NCBI RefSeq assembly: GCF_014930455.1
Contig: NZ_JAAIYO010000005.1
Location: 248,001 to 312,000, forward strand
From: Corallococcus soli
GTDB taxonomy: Bacteria; Myxococcota; Myxococcia; Myxococcales; Myxococcaceae
DNA length: 64,000 bases
Reading direction: 5' to 3'
The notes under the pieces were generated by a model. It saw nothing but the letters and a program-made list of their open reading frames with translations. It was not told where the DNA came from and made no database searches. This document shows, in pieces, positions 7,951 to 15,035 of the stretch. Every line of letters starts with the position of its first letter. Positions within the stretch are counted from its first letter, which is position 1. The position numbers and the translations under genes are program-made.

Positions 7951-8781
7951 TCAGGCCGCGCTCGCGCCGCAGCGCTGGAGGATGGCGCGCGCGCGCGCGA
8001 GCTCCTCCACCAGCCGCGCGAAGGGTGGAAAGCCGCTGTCCATCTCGAAGTTCACGCCCCGCACCGGACAGCGCGGCGCCACGTACTCCAACAGCCGCCA
8101 CACCTCCTCGGGCGACGTCTCCGAGTGGCTGTCCAATCGCAGCCCCTCCGCCGTCATGCCGCCCGCCAGGTGGATCTGCACCACCCGCTCCAATGGCAGA
8201 CGGTCCAGGAAGGCATACGGGTCGAACCCGTGGTTGGCCGCGTTGCAATACAGGTTGTGCAAATCCAACAACAACCCGCAGTCAGCGCCCTCCACCACGC
8301 GGCGCAGGAAGTCCGCCTCATCCAGCGTGTTGAGCGGCGTGTGGAAGAGATACGCGATGTTCTCCACCACGAAGGGCACGCCCAGGTCCGCCTGGGCCGC
8401 GCGCACGTTGCGCACGCAGGTGGCCACCGCCTCGTCCGTCAGCGGCACCGGCGTGAGCGCGCGCAGGGCCAGGTCCCCCACGCGCGTGAAACACAGATGG
8501 TCCCCGTGCCACACGCTGCCCGTCCGCTGGGTGATGCGCCGCAAGCCCTCGCGGTAGCCGGGCGCGTCCACGCCGTCCGAGCCCACCGACAGCTCCAGGC
8601 TGTGGCCCACCAGGGGATAGCGCTTCGCGAGCAGGTCCAGCCGCCGCTCCGCGTCCGGCGTGAGCGGCAGGAAGTGCTCCGGTGTCACCTCCAGCCAATC
8701 CACGCCGGGGTTGCCACGCGCCAGATGCGGGTTGAGGTCCCAGCGGTAGCTGAGCCCCACGCCAAGGAAGGGAAGGCCCAC
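7951..8781 (-). CDS. DUF692 / MNIO family multinuclear iron oxidase, candidate RiPP-modifying enzyme
   Basis: The 276-residue product has the DUF692 TIM-barrel pattern: GVGLSYR (7-13), LEVTPEHF (30-37), GHSLELS (59-65), WHGDHLCF (91-98), VENIAYLF (139-146), LLLDLHN (170-176), IHLAGG (203-208), DSHSE (217-221) and NFEMD (244-248). Candidate metal ligands include H60, H92, E140, D173, H204, D217 and H219. Characterised members (MbnB, TglH, ChrH, bufferin enzymes) use two or three irons and O2 to rearrange Cys or Asp/Asn residues of ribosomal peptides. It sits between a SAM methyltransferase and a partner protein and is six genes downstream of three small C-x-C peptides. Confidence 0.88.
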   Translation of the reverse strand: MGLPFLGVGLSYRWDLNPHLARGNPGVDWLEVTPEHFLPLTPDAERRLDLLAKRYPLVGHSLELSVGSDGVDAPGYREGLRRITQRTGSVWHGDHLCFTRVGDLALRALTPVPLTDEAVATCVRNVRAAQADLGVPFVVENIAYLFHTPLNTLDEADFLRRVVEGADCGLLLDLHNLYCNAANHGFDPYAFLDRLPLERVVQIHLAGGMTAEGLRLDSHSETSPEEVWRLLEYVAPRCPVRGVNFEMDSGFPPFARLVEELARARAILQRCGASAA

Positions 8782-8799
8782 GGTGCGCGCTCCTTCGCC

Positions 8800-9642
8800 T
8801 CAGGCCCGCCGCCGGGCCATCACCTGGAAGTGCTGGCCCAGGACGGCGAAGCCCTCGTGCGCCAGCTTCTCCTGCATCGCCAGTATCTCCTCGCGCGCGG
8901 CCCACGCGTCCCACGGCTGCCCGGAGGCGCCGCCGCGAGCGGCGGCCATGGCGTTGAGCATGTCGAAGAACATCACCGGCTTGCCGAAGATCTCCAGCAG
9001 CTCCGCGCCCGCGTCCGCCACCGCCTGCTCCAATTCGCGCACCGTGAAGGCGTGCACCGGCAGGCCGTAGGGACACGTCGTCCTGCCATCCTGGAGCGTG
9101 CGGAACGCCTCCTCCGGCCGGCCCAGCTTCAAGGAGCCGGAGAACGCCTCGTAGCGGTTGTCCACGCCCAGCACCACCGGCGCGCCCGGCTTCGCCACGC
9201 GCACCAGCTCCTTCACCGCGCGCGGATACGCATCCAGGCAGTAGGACACCGGGTCGCCTTCACAGAAGACCAGGTCGAACGCGGCATCCGGCAGGTCCAG
9301 CTTCGCCACGTCCCCCTCCATGAAGGCCACCCGGTCCAGCAGGCCCTTCGCGGTGAACTGCACGCGGGCCCCTTCCAGCATGCCCGGGGAGATGTCCAAC
9401 ACGGTGACGTGGTGGCCCGCCTCCGCGAAGCGGGTGCCGAACTTGCCCCCGCCGCCGCCCGCGTCCAGCACGCGCCAGGCCGTGCCGTCCCGGGGCAGCA
9501 GCGCCTCCACCGGCTTCCAGGTGAGGTGCTCATAAGTGAGCCAGAACAGCTTGATGGCCATCTGGCTGGGGCCCCCCTGGTCGTACTTCGGGGACACCTC
9601 GTCGTAGCGGCGCTTGAGGCTGGCGGCGTCGGCGGTGCTCAT
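8800..9642 (-). CDS. SAM-dependent methyltransferase of the putative RiPP operon
   Basis: This 280-residue class I methyltransferase has motif I WRVLDAGGGGGKFG (about 56-69), motif II VTVLDIS, a GDVAKLDLPDAAFDLVFCEGD segment and a later APVVLGVDNR strand. The enzyme type is clear; the acceptor is not. It lies 17 bp after the DUF5916 gene and 18 bp before the MNIO gene, so it is translated from the same message. A methyltransferase beside an MNIO enzyme has a precedent in the chryseobasin pathway, where ChrH and ChrI act on one peptide. Peptide methylation here is therefore plausible but unproven. Confidence 0.85.
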   Translation of the reverse strand: MSTADAASLKRRYDEVSPKYDQGGPSQMAIKLFWLTYEHLTWKPVEALLPRDGTAWRVLDAGGGGGKFGTRFAEAGHHVTVLDISPGMLEGARVQFTAKGLLDRVAFMEGDVAKLDLPDAAFDLVFCEGDPVSYCLDAYPRAVKELVRVAKPGAPVVLGVDNRYEAFSGSLKLGRPEEAFRTLQDGRTTCPYGLPVHAFTVRELEQAVADAGAELLEIFGKPVMFFDMLNAMAAARGGASGQPWDAWAAREEILAMQEKLAHEGFAVLGQHFQVMARRRA

Positions 9643-9659
9643 GGTGGGTGTGCCTTCTT

Positions 9660-11789
9660 TCAGTAGTTGAAGGAGATCTTGGACAGGATCCGCCGCTCCT
9701 GGGAGCCGCCGAAGGGTTGGTCCGTGTAGACGAGGAAGATGTCGCTCCATTGGCGGTAGTGCCAACCCACCATCGCGTCCACGAACACGCCGTTCACGGA
9801 GTTGTAGTCCGCCAGCTCGTACACCACGCCCTTCTGCAATGTCAGACGCGCGTAGAGGTCCGGGCTGAAGTGGTAGCGCAGCTGCGCGTAGCCGGAGAAG
9901 CTGTGGCCGTCACCGGAGGTGCCGAAGAGGTCGCTGTTCTCCGGCACGTCGAAGTTGCGTGTGTAGAAGCCGCTGAGCTTGGCGACGAAGTGTCGCCCCA
10001 GCTTCATGTTGACCGCGCCGTTGAGGCCGCGAATCTGGCCGCCCAGGAACCGGCCGCCAATGGCCGTCAGCGTGTAGTTCTGCCAGTCGTGGGGGAACAG
10101 CGTGAAGCCGAACGTGCCGAAGCGGTCTCGGAACCCCAGGTTGTCGTCATAGACGCCGTCGAAGATGAGCGCGAAGTCGTGGTGCAGGTACGGCTGGACG
10201 TTGAGCCGCTGACGCCAGCGCGTGCGCTGGTGTTCGTGATTGCGGCGCCACAGCGTGTCCCACGTCACGTCCAGGCGGGGCAGGAAGCGCCACTTGGGGA
10301 ACGGGTTCAGGAACAGGCGCGAGTTGTAGCCCTGCTTGTCGACGACGGGCGTCCAGCCCAGCGGGTTCGCGTAGTTCTTCCCGATGTCCTCGAACTGCAA
10401 CCAGAACTCCGACAGCGTGTCGAAGCGGTGCAGGCCCACGTGGTACGCGTCCGAGTCGTCGTTGCCCAGCGGGCTCCAGCTCTTGAGCGCCTGCGCCTGG
10501 ATGAAGAACTCCTCGAAGAGGTGGAAGTTGCCGTCCACGCCCACCGTCTGGAAGTCGGAGTCCCCGAAGATGCCGCCCCGGCCGCTGCGGTTGAGCGCCA
10601 CCAGCGAAATCATCGACCGCTTGCCAATGTCGTGCTGGAGGCGCAGCACGCCGGAGTTGACGTTCTCGTAGACCTCCCGGCCGTTCGCGTCCTTGCCGGT
10701 GAAGTCGCGGTGCTGGATGTCCATCATCGCGAAGTTCGTGTCGCCAATCTTGCCGGTGAGCTGCAACCCGCCCCACACCCGGTCATGCGGCCTGAGCGCG
10801 ATGCGGCGCGAGGTGAAGATGTTGATGGGCGCGATGAAGAGGTGCTCGCTCTCCAGGAAGAACTGGCGGCGCTCCGGCAGCAGCGGCTGGTCGGTGTCCA
10901 GCAGCAGGAAGCTCTGGTCCGCTTCGGCGTCGCTGAAGTCCGGGTTGGCCGTCAGCTTCATGGACAGCCAGGGGGTGGGGTCGAAGCGCGCGTCCGCGCC
11001 CACGTTGGGCCGGAACACGCCGCGGCCGTCGGTGGACTTGAGCGCCACCGTGGTGGCCACGTAAGGGGTGACGCTGAAGATGGAGCGCGGGTTGATGTTC
11101 TTGAGCCCGCTCAGGTGCGGGTAGCGGCTCACCTTCGCGCTGTTCACGCCGTCCGGCGTCCAGTTGCTCCACTCCTGGTTGCGCGACTGCTCGCGGTCCA
11201 GGAGCATGCCGAACGTCAGCTCCTCCTTCTTCTCGAACTGGAAGTTCGCGAACGGGATGCGCACCTCCGCGATCCACCCGTCCGACACCACCGTGGACTT
11301 CGTCTCCCACTCGCCGCGCCAGTTGGTGGAGAACGCCTCGCCGTCATCCACGATGCGCCCGTCGGTGCGCACGCCCAGCGGGTTGGTCCAGAAGAAGTAC
11401 GCGTTGCGGTGGTCCAGGTACGTGTCCAGGATGACGGTGATGTTGTCCTCCTGGTGGAGGAACCCCTCGTTCTGCATGGTGTAGCCGGTGATGCGCTCCG
11501 GCTTGGAGTCCAGGCAGTGGAAGAGGAAGTAGAGGTTGTCGCTGTCGTAGAGGATGCGGACCTTGGTGTCGTCCGGCGCGGGGCGGCCGTAGTCCACGCG
11601 CGTGAGGAACCAGTTGCCAATCTCCGGCGCCGTCTGCCACGCCGGCTCGTCCCCCTTGCCGTCGATGGTGATGGCTTCCTTCGTTGGCGTCGCCGTGACC
11701 TTGTAGGTCGAATCGGCGAAGCCCAGGGCGGGCACCAGCGCGACACACAGCGCGGCGCCCCAGCGACACACGTTTCGTAAGGGGCTCAT
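9660..11789 (-). CDS. DUF5916 / CBM9-like domain outer-membrane beta-barrel protein
   Basis: The 709-residue product has a signal peptide (about residues 1-25, ending GFADS). A family-9 carbohydrate-binding-like beta-sandwich follows (about 30-210; ITIDGKGDEPAW, then DNLYFLFHC). The long C-terminal region of alternating hydrophobic and aromatic strands ends in Tyr (ILSKISFNY), as expected for outer-membrane barrels. This matches what databases call DUF5916. Specific function is unknown. The ATG overlaps the MFS stop (ATGA), so it is part of the operon. It may pass or anchor the operon's product at the outer membrane (inference). Confidence 0.8.
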   Translation of the reverse strand: MSPLRNVCRWGAALCVALVPALGFADSTYKVTATPTKEAITIDGKGDEPAWQTAPEIGNWFLTRVDYGRPAPDDTKVRILYDSDNLYFLFHCLDSKPERITGYTMQNEGFLHQEDNITVILDTYLDHRNAYFFWTNPLGVRTDGRIVDDGEAFSTNWRGEWETKSTVVSDGWIAEVRIPFANFQFEKKEELTFGMLLDREQSRNQEWSNWTPDGVNSAKVSRYPHLSGLKNINPRSIFSVTPYVATTVALKSTDGRGVFRPNVGADARFDPTPWLSMKLTANPDFSDAEADQSFLLLDTDQPLLPERRQFFLESEHLFIAPINIFTSRRIALRPHDRVWGGLQLTGKIGDTNFAMMDIQHRDFTGKDANGREVYENVNSGVLRLQHDIGKRSMISLVALNRSGRGGIFGDSDFQTVGVDGNFHLFEEFFIQAQALKSWSPLGNDDSDAYHVGLHRFDTLSEFWLQFEDIGKNYANPLGWTPVVDKQGYNSRLFLNPFPKWRFLPRLDVTWDTLWRRNHEHQRTRWRQRLNVQPYLHHDFALIFDGVYDDNLGFRDRFGTFGFTLFPHDWQNYTLTAIGGRFLGGQIRGLNGAVNMKLGRHFVAKLSGFYTRNFDVPENSDLFGTSGDGHSFSGYAQLRYHFSPDLYARLTLQKGVVYELADYNSVNGVFVDAMVGWHYRQWSDIFLVYTDQPFGGSQERRILSKISFNY

Positions 11790-13093
11790 CCGGGCTCCGA
11801 GTTGGGGTTGAGCGCGGCCACCGGCGCCGCGACAGGGGGAAGTTCCGGGGACTCGCGGACCCTCGACACACAGCCGAGGGCCAGCACGAGGGCCGCCGAG
11901 GAGAGGAGGAACGTGAAGCCGATGCCGGCCTTCTGCGCGACGAGGCCGTAGGTGATGGGCGCGAGCACGCCCGCCAGCGCCGCGCTGGAGCCCAGCGCCC
12001 CCATGAAGCGGCCGCGCTCCGCGGGCGACGGCACCTGCTCCACCACCAGCGCCGCCGCGGAGCCGCGGTGCAGGCCATCCGGCACCGCGAGCAGCACCCA
12101 CGACGCCACCAGCGCGCCCAGCGCGTATCCGCGCGGCAGCCACCCGGAGGCGCCGAGCACCGCCGCCATCACCGCCATGCCGGCCAGGCCCGGCGTGATG
12201 AGGCCCACGCGCCGGGGCAGCCGGTCCGACAGCCGGCCGCCAAAGGGCTGCACGAAGGCGAACACGAGCCAGGACACCGCCACCAGCGGCCCCACCAGCT
12301 CCCCGGGCGCGCCCAGCTCCACCGCGTACAGCGGCAGGTACGTGGGAAACAGCGCCAGCGCGAAGGTGAAGAAGAACTGCCAGAGGAACAGGCCCGAAAG
12401 GCGCGGGTGGTCCTTCACGTAGGTGAAGGGGGACACGAGCCCCTGGAGCGCCAGCGCCCAGCCCGTCCGCACCCCGCCCGCCCCCGCGCGGGGCGCGGGC
12501 TGGGAGTCGTCCAGCGACAGCAGCAGCAGGCTGCCCACCAGGAACAGGGCGCCCGCGAGGAAGAAGGTGCCGCTCACCGACAGCGCGCGGATGACCGCCG
12601 AGGAGGCGAACAGCGCCGCCACGAACACCAGGTTCGAGGTGGCATCCAGCATCGCGAAGATGGTGGCGCGCTGCTTCGTGGGCGCGAAGTCCGCCACCAT
12701 CGCGTTGGACACGGGCGCCGCGCTGCGCGCCAGGAGCATCTTCAAGATCATCACCGCCGCGAGCGGCGTCGGGTCGTCCACCAGCGCCACCGCCGGCACC
12801 ATCAGCGACGTGAGCAGCGACAGCCCCACCACGAAGGGCTTGCGGCCATGGCGGTCCGACAGTGCGCCCAGCACCGGCTGCGCGAAGATGGGCAGCAGCG
12901 AGCCCACGGTGTAGAGCAGGCCAATCTGCTGGAAATCCAGCCCGCGCGAGCGCAGGTACAACGGCATCACCGGGTTGAGCAGGCCCGCGGCCACCATGCC
13001 CACCAGCCCCGAGCCGAGCATCACCCGCAGGTTGCCCAGCCCCTTCGTCAACCCATACATCTCCCGGAGGGCCTGCACGCCCTGGCGGATCAT
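11786..13093 (-). CDS. MFS transporter of the putative RiPP operon
   Basis: This is a 435-residue polytopic protein with about 12 hydrophobic helices in two six-helix halves. The MFS signature between helices 2 and 3 is LGALSDRHGRKP (about residues 76-87), and its counterpart in the second half is FGGRLSDRLPRRVG. It resembles drug/metabolite efflux members. It overlaps both neighbours by 4 bp (ATGA at 13090-13093 and 11786-11789), so it is cotranscribed with the Lon-like gene and the outer-membrane protein. Export of the mature peptide or its intermediate is the natural guess; substrate specificity cannot be read from the sequence. Confidence 0.88.
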   Translation of the reverse strand: MIRQGVQALREMYGLTKGLGNLRVMLGSGLVGMVAAGLLNPVMPLYLRSRGLDFQQIGLLYTVGSLLPIFAQPVLGALSDRHGRKPFVVGLSLLTSLMVPAVALVDDPTPLAAVMILKMLLARSAAPVSNAMVADFAPTKQRATIFAMLDATSNLVFVAALFASSAVIRALSVSGTFFLAGALFLVGSLLLLSLDDSQPAPRAGAGGVRTGWALALQGLVSPFTYVKDHPRLSGLFLWQFFFTFALALFPTYLPLYAVELGAPGELVGPLVAVSWLVFAFVQPFGGRLSDRLPRRVGLITPGLAGMAVMAAVLGASGWLPRGYALGALVASWVLLAVPDGLHRGSAAALVVEQVPSPAERGRFMGALGSSAALAGVLAPITYGLVAQKAGIGFTFLLSSAALVLALGCVSRVRESPELPPVAAPVAALNPNSEPG

Positions 13094-13713
13094 GGCGCCT
13101 CCGGCTTCGTGACGGCCGCCGCGTCCGCGCGCGGCTCCAACCCCAGCACCGCCGACACCGCCCGCGTGAGCGTGGGCACCGGCCGCACGTCCAGCGCCGT
13201 CAGGGCATGCGCGTCGAAACCGCTGTCCTCCGGCACGTACACGGCCACCCTCCCCGCCTGGGGAAACACCTGCTTCACGTAGGACTGGGCCACGCCCAGC
13301 TTTCCCTGGAGGAACTCGCGCGGCGCGGGCGCGAGCCGCTCACCGTGCTCCTCCAGCGCCACCCCCGTGCCCAGGAAGGGCGACGGCAGCGGGCGGCCGC
13401 TCAGGAGCGCCACCCAGGCGACGAACAACGGCAACGACGCGCTCCGGCCATCCAGCGTCACGTTCCCGCCGCGCGCGCGGACGTGCAGGTCGGTCTGCTC
13501 CCACGGCAGCGCGTAGCGCGCCCTGCCCAGCGCCGCGAGGTGCTGGACGTGCCGCTGCCAGACGGGCGTGAAGACCGAACCTCGCGACGCGTCCAACCAC
13601 ACGCATCCCTGGCCGGGACCCACGCGGATCTCCACGGGCACGACGCGAAAGAGCGCGCATCCGCCGACGTCCGCCTGGGTGAAGAGCAACAACTGGAGCG
13701 AATCTGGCGACAT
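13090..13713 (-). CDS. Stand-alone Lon/S16-protease-like protein, Ser-Lys pair retained
   Basis: I align the central part of this 207-residue protein to the Lon proteolytic domain. DLHVRARGGNVTLDGRSAS (75-93) matches the Lon DIHVHVPEGATPKDGPSAG region, so S91 takes the place of E. coli Lon S679. WVALLSGRPL (100-109) follows. LQGKL (135-139) matches LKEKL, so K138 takes the place of K722. VYVPEDSG (158-165) matches the Lon IP-E strand. No ATPase domain is present. With its place directly after the peptide genes, a leader-peptidase role is my inference. A non-catalytic role cannot be excluded. The start at 13713 has a poor Shine-Dalgarno. Confidence 0.72.
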   Translation of the reverse strand: MSPDSLQLLLFTQADVGGCALFRVVPVEIRVGPGQGCVWLDASRGSVFTPVWQRHVQHLAALGRARYALPWEQTDLHVRARGGNVTLDGRSASLPLFVAWVALLSGRPLPSPFLGTGVALEEHGERLAPAPREFLQGKLGVAQSYVKQVFPQAGRVAVYVPEDSGFDAHALTALDVRPVPTLTRAVSAVLGLEPRADAAAVTKPEAP

Positions 13714-13740
13714 GGGCGGGCGTCAGGGATTGAAAAGACA

Positions 13741-13771
13741 GCCGGGTGGAGGCGCACGGCCTCCACCCGGC
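13741..13771 (-). terminator. 13-bp perfect hairpin with T-rich tail after the peptide genes
   Basis: GCCGGGTGGAGGC (13741-13753) and GCCTCCACCCGGC (13759-13771) form a perfect stem with a 5-nt loop. On the minus strand the stem is followed by TGTCTTTTC. It lies between the third peptide gene and the Lon-like gene. This is an intrinsic terminator or attenuator, and probably gives abundant peptide mRNA with limited read-through to the enzyme genes. Confidence 0.8.
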
Positions 13772-13781
13772 CGTGATGGCA

Positions 13782-13886
13782 CTACGCCGCCCGCCGGACG
13801 GCGCCCGTCTCAGGGGCAATGCCCCCACAACACATGCACCTGCCGGACGAAGCGATACAGCGGACGAGCCTGGTCTTGAGGTCCAT
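13782..13886 (-). CDS. Putative RiPP precursor peptide C (34 residues)
   Basis: ATG 13886 has GGAG 7 nt upstream, in the same context as peptide A (GGAGAAACACC before the ATG). The peptide begins MDLKTRLVRC and continues IASSGRCMCC then GGIAPETGAV, ending RRAA. It aligns with peptides A and B through VR-[VC]-[AI]-ASS-[DG]-[KR]-C-x-C. It carries four Cys (C10, C17, C19, C20), two more than A and B. The C-x-C-C motif is the likely site of Cys-directed modification. Small size, strong ribosome site and homology to its neighbours support a real gene. Confidence 0.8.
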   Translation of the reverse strand: MDLKTRLVRCIASSGRCMCCGGIAPETGAVRRAA

Positions 13887-13930
13887 GGTGTTTCTCCAGA
13901 CGACGGGTGATGGCGGGCGGAGCGGCGCGA

Positions 13931-14023
13931 CTACTCCGCGCGGATGACCACGCTCATGCCGTTGGAGCAGGTGCACTTGTCGGACGACGCGGCGACGCGG
14001 ACGATCTGGGCCTGGGTGTACAT
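13931..14023 (-). CDS. Putative RiPP precursor peptide B (30 residues)
   Basis: ATG 14023 has AGGAG 9 nt upstream. The peptide starts MYTQAQIVRV, continues AASSDKCTCS and ends NGMSVVIRAE. Its first 23 residues are identical to peptide A; only the C-terminal tail differs. The two cysteines form a C-T-C motif followed by S-N-G. No signal peptide or membrane segment is present, so the product is cytosolic before any processing. It lies 44 bp before peptide C and 56 bp after peptide A. Confidence 0.85.
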   Translation of the reverse strand: MYTQAQIVRVAASSDKCTCSNGMSVVIRAE

Positions 14024-14179
14024 GTTGGGATTCTCCTGGTTCAGGTTGGGTACTGCGGGATGCAACAGACGGAGCGGAACTACTCCGCCACGTTGTTCGA
14101 CAGCACCACCATGCCGTTGGAGCAGGTGCACTTGTCGGACGACGCGGCGACGCGGACGATCTGGGCCTGGGTGTACATG
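13955..14179. repeat. 70-bp direct repeat, recent duplication of the peptide gene
   Basis: Positions 13955-14024 and 14110-14179 are identical at every base I compared. They cover the start codon and the first 23 codons of peptides B and A, with a period of 155 bp. The flanking tails differ, which points to duplication followed by change confined to the C-terminal ends. Confidence 0.85.
14080..14178 (-). CDS. Putative RiPP precursor peptide A (32 residues)
   Basis: ATG 14178 has AGGAG 7 nt upstream. The peptide starts MYTQAQIVRV, continues AASSDKCTCS and ends NGMVVLSNNVAE. It is the first of three adjacent small genes that share the VR-x-x-ASS-x-[KR]-C-x-C signature. Within RiPP logic the conserved N-terminal part would be the leader bound by the PqqD-like protein or the MNIO partner, and the C-x-C part the core (inference). 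The coding DNA is part of a recent duplication with peptide B. Confidence 0.85.
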   Translation of the reverse strand: MYTQAQIVRVAASSDKCTCSNGMVVLSNNVAE

Positions 14180-14482
14180 GTGTTTCTCCTTGGTTGGATT
14201 TGCTGCGGGACAACCACTGCCGTGAAGCGCGGTGAAGCATGAACAGGGGGTCTGACATTCCCTGTCGTCCTCAGCTCGCTCCACCCAGCCGTGAAACACA
14301 GGTCTCACGACTGGCTTTCGCGGACGTCCCGACGTCAGGACGCACGCGAAACCCGGAGCCGGGGCATGGCGCTGCCGACCCTCCCCAGGAGGGGGCTCCT
14401 CGAACGGTGTGATGCCTTTGCGCGCCGCGCGGAAGCAGGAGGACCCGCGGCGCCCCGGGATGCGGGGGGAGGCTTCAGGAAC
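14179..14482. other. Intergenic stretch between PqqD-like gene and peptide A
   Basis: No coding sequence is supported. It contains a nested inverted repeat: GGAGCC (14355-14360) with GGCTCC (14394-14399), enclosing CCCTCC (14379-14384) with GGAGGG (14388-14393). There is no T-run after it. Peptide A probably has its own promoter here, but I find no convincing sigma-70 or sigma-54 consensus. Confidence 0.4.
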
Positions 14483-14764
14483 TCAGCGGACGGCGGGCGA
14501 GGGCTCGCACAGCCCCAGCTCCTGGAACTGCGCCACGGTGCGCTGGACGTCCGCGAGGATGGTGGCCTCCTGGCCCTGCGCCTCCAGCCCCCGGGCGAGG
14601 GTCTGCACGGCGTCCTCCAGCGACGTGCCGCCCCGGCACAGCTCGAAGATGCGGGCGGCCGTCTCGTTCACGCGGAAGACCTCTCCGCCCTCGGTGTCCA
14701 TGAGGAAGAAGGCTCCGTCCTGCTGCTGGACGATGACACCGGAAGTCGTGCGGGGCAGGCTCAA
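14483..14764 (-). CDS. PqqD-like (RRE-type) small protein
   Basis: The 93-residue product has the PqqD pattern: VIVQQQDGAFFLMDTEGGEVFRVNETAARIFELCRGG, then a helix with LEDAVQTLARGLEAQG and a final VQRTVAQFQELGLCE. PqqD-like winged-helix domains (RiPP recognition elements) bind leader peptides and hand them to modifying enzymes. The start is uncertain. I prefer TTG 14764 with AAGGGGG upstream, which gives the usual PqqD length. The frame stays open further upstream, but that part contains the promoter and palindrome. The gene lies 305 bp before peptide A on the same strand. Confidence 0.75.
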   Translation of the reverse strand: MSLPRTTSGVIVQQQDGAFFLMDTEGGEVFRVNETAARIFELCRGGTSLEDAVQTLARGLEAQGQEATILADVQRTVAQFQELGLCEPSPAVR

Positions 14765-14845
14765 GACATCCCCCTTCAGGACCGCGATCCGCCGGGTGCT
14801 CCCAGGAAGACCCTGGAGCCAGACCCGAGCCGCGTGTTGATGAAT

Positions 14846-14857
14846 GTATCTAGATAC
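14846..14857. promoter_or_regulatory. Perfect 12-bp palindrome GTATCTAGATAC over the -10
   Basis: GTATCTAGATAC is its own reverse complement and covers the -10 of the promoter above. That placement is typical of a repressor operator. No dedicated repressor gene is recognised next to it; the only divergent gene is a histidine kinase. Confidence 0.55.
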
Positions 14858-14875
14858 CTTCGCACGCACTGTCAA
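14847..14875 (-). promoter_or_regulatory. Sigma-70-like promoter for the PqqD-like gene
   Basis: Reading the minus strand, TTGACA (14875-14870) is followed after 17 bp by TAGATA (14852-14847). The -35 is a perfect consensus with optimal spacing; the -10 is weak. This is unusual in such GC-rich DNA and directs transcription towards the PqqD-like and peptide genes. Confidence 0.6.
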
Positions 14876-15035
14876 TGTCACACAGACTCTGGGTTTGCCG
14901 GCCGCGGGGCGCGAATATGACGTCTGGCGTATGGGAAGAAACGCGGGGATTGCCGTGGCGCGTCGTACGTCGGGTGTGCGCTGGTGGGCGGTGCGACGGG
15001 GGGGTGGCTTCACCCGGGGGCCCAGGGGTGCCAAC

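Noticed and set aside
13782..14764. Lasso peptide or sactipeptide locus
   Set aside because: No asparagine-synthetase-like cyclase and no radical SAM protein is present; a PqqD-like gene alone is not enough. The MNIO set fits better.
14844..15035. The ATG at 14844 as start of the kinase
   Set aside because: It lies in the palindrome/-10 region and would add an unconserved Arg/Gly-rich segment before the PAS domain.
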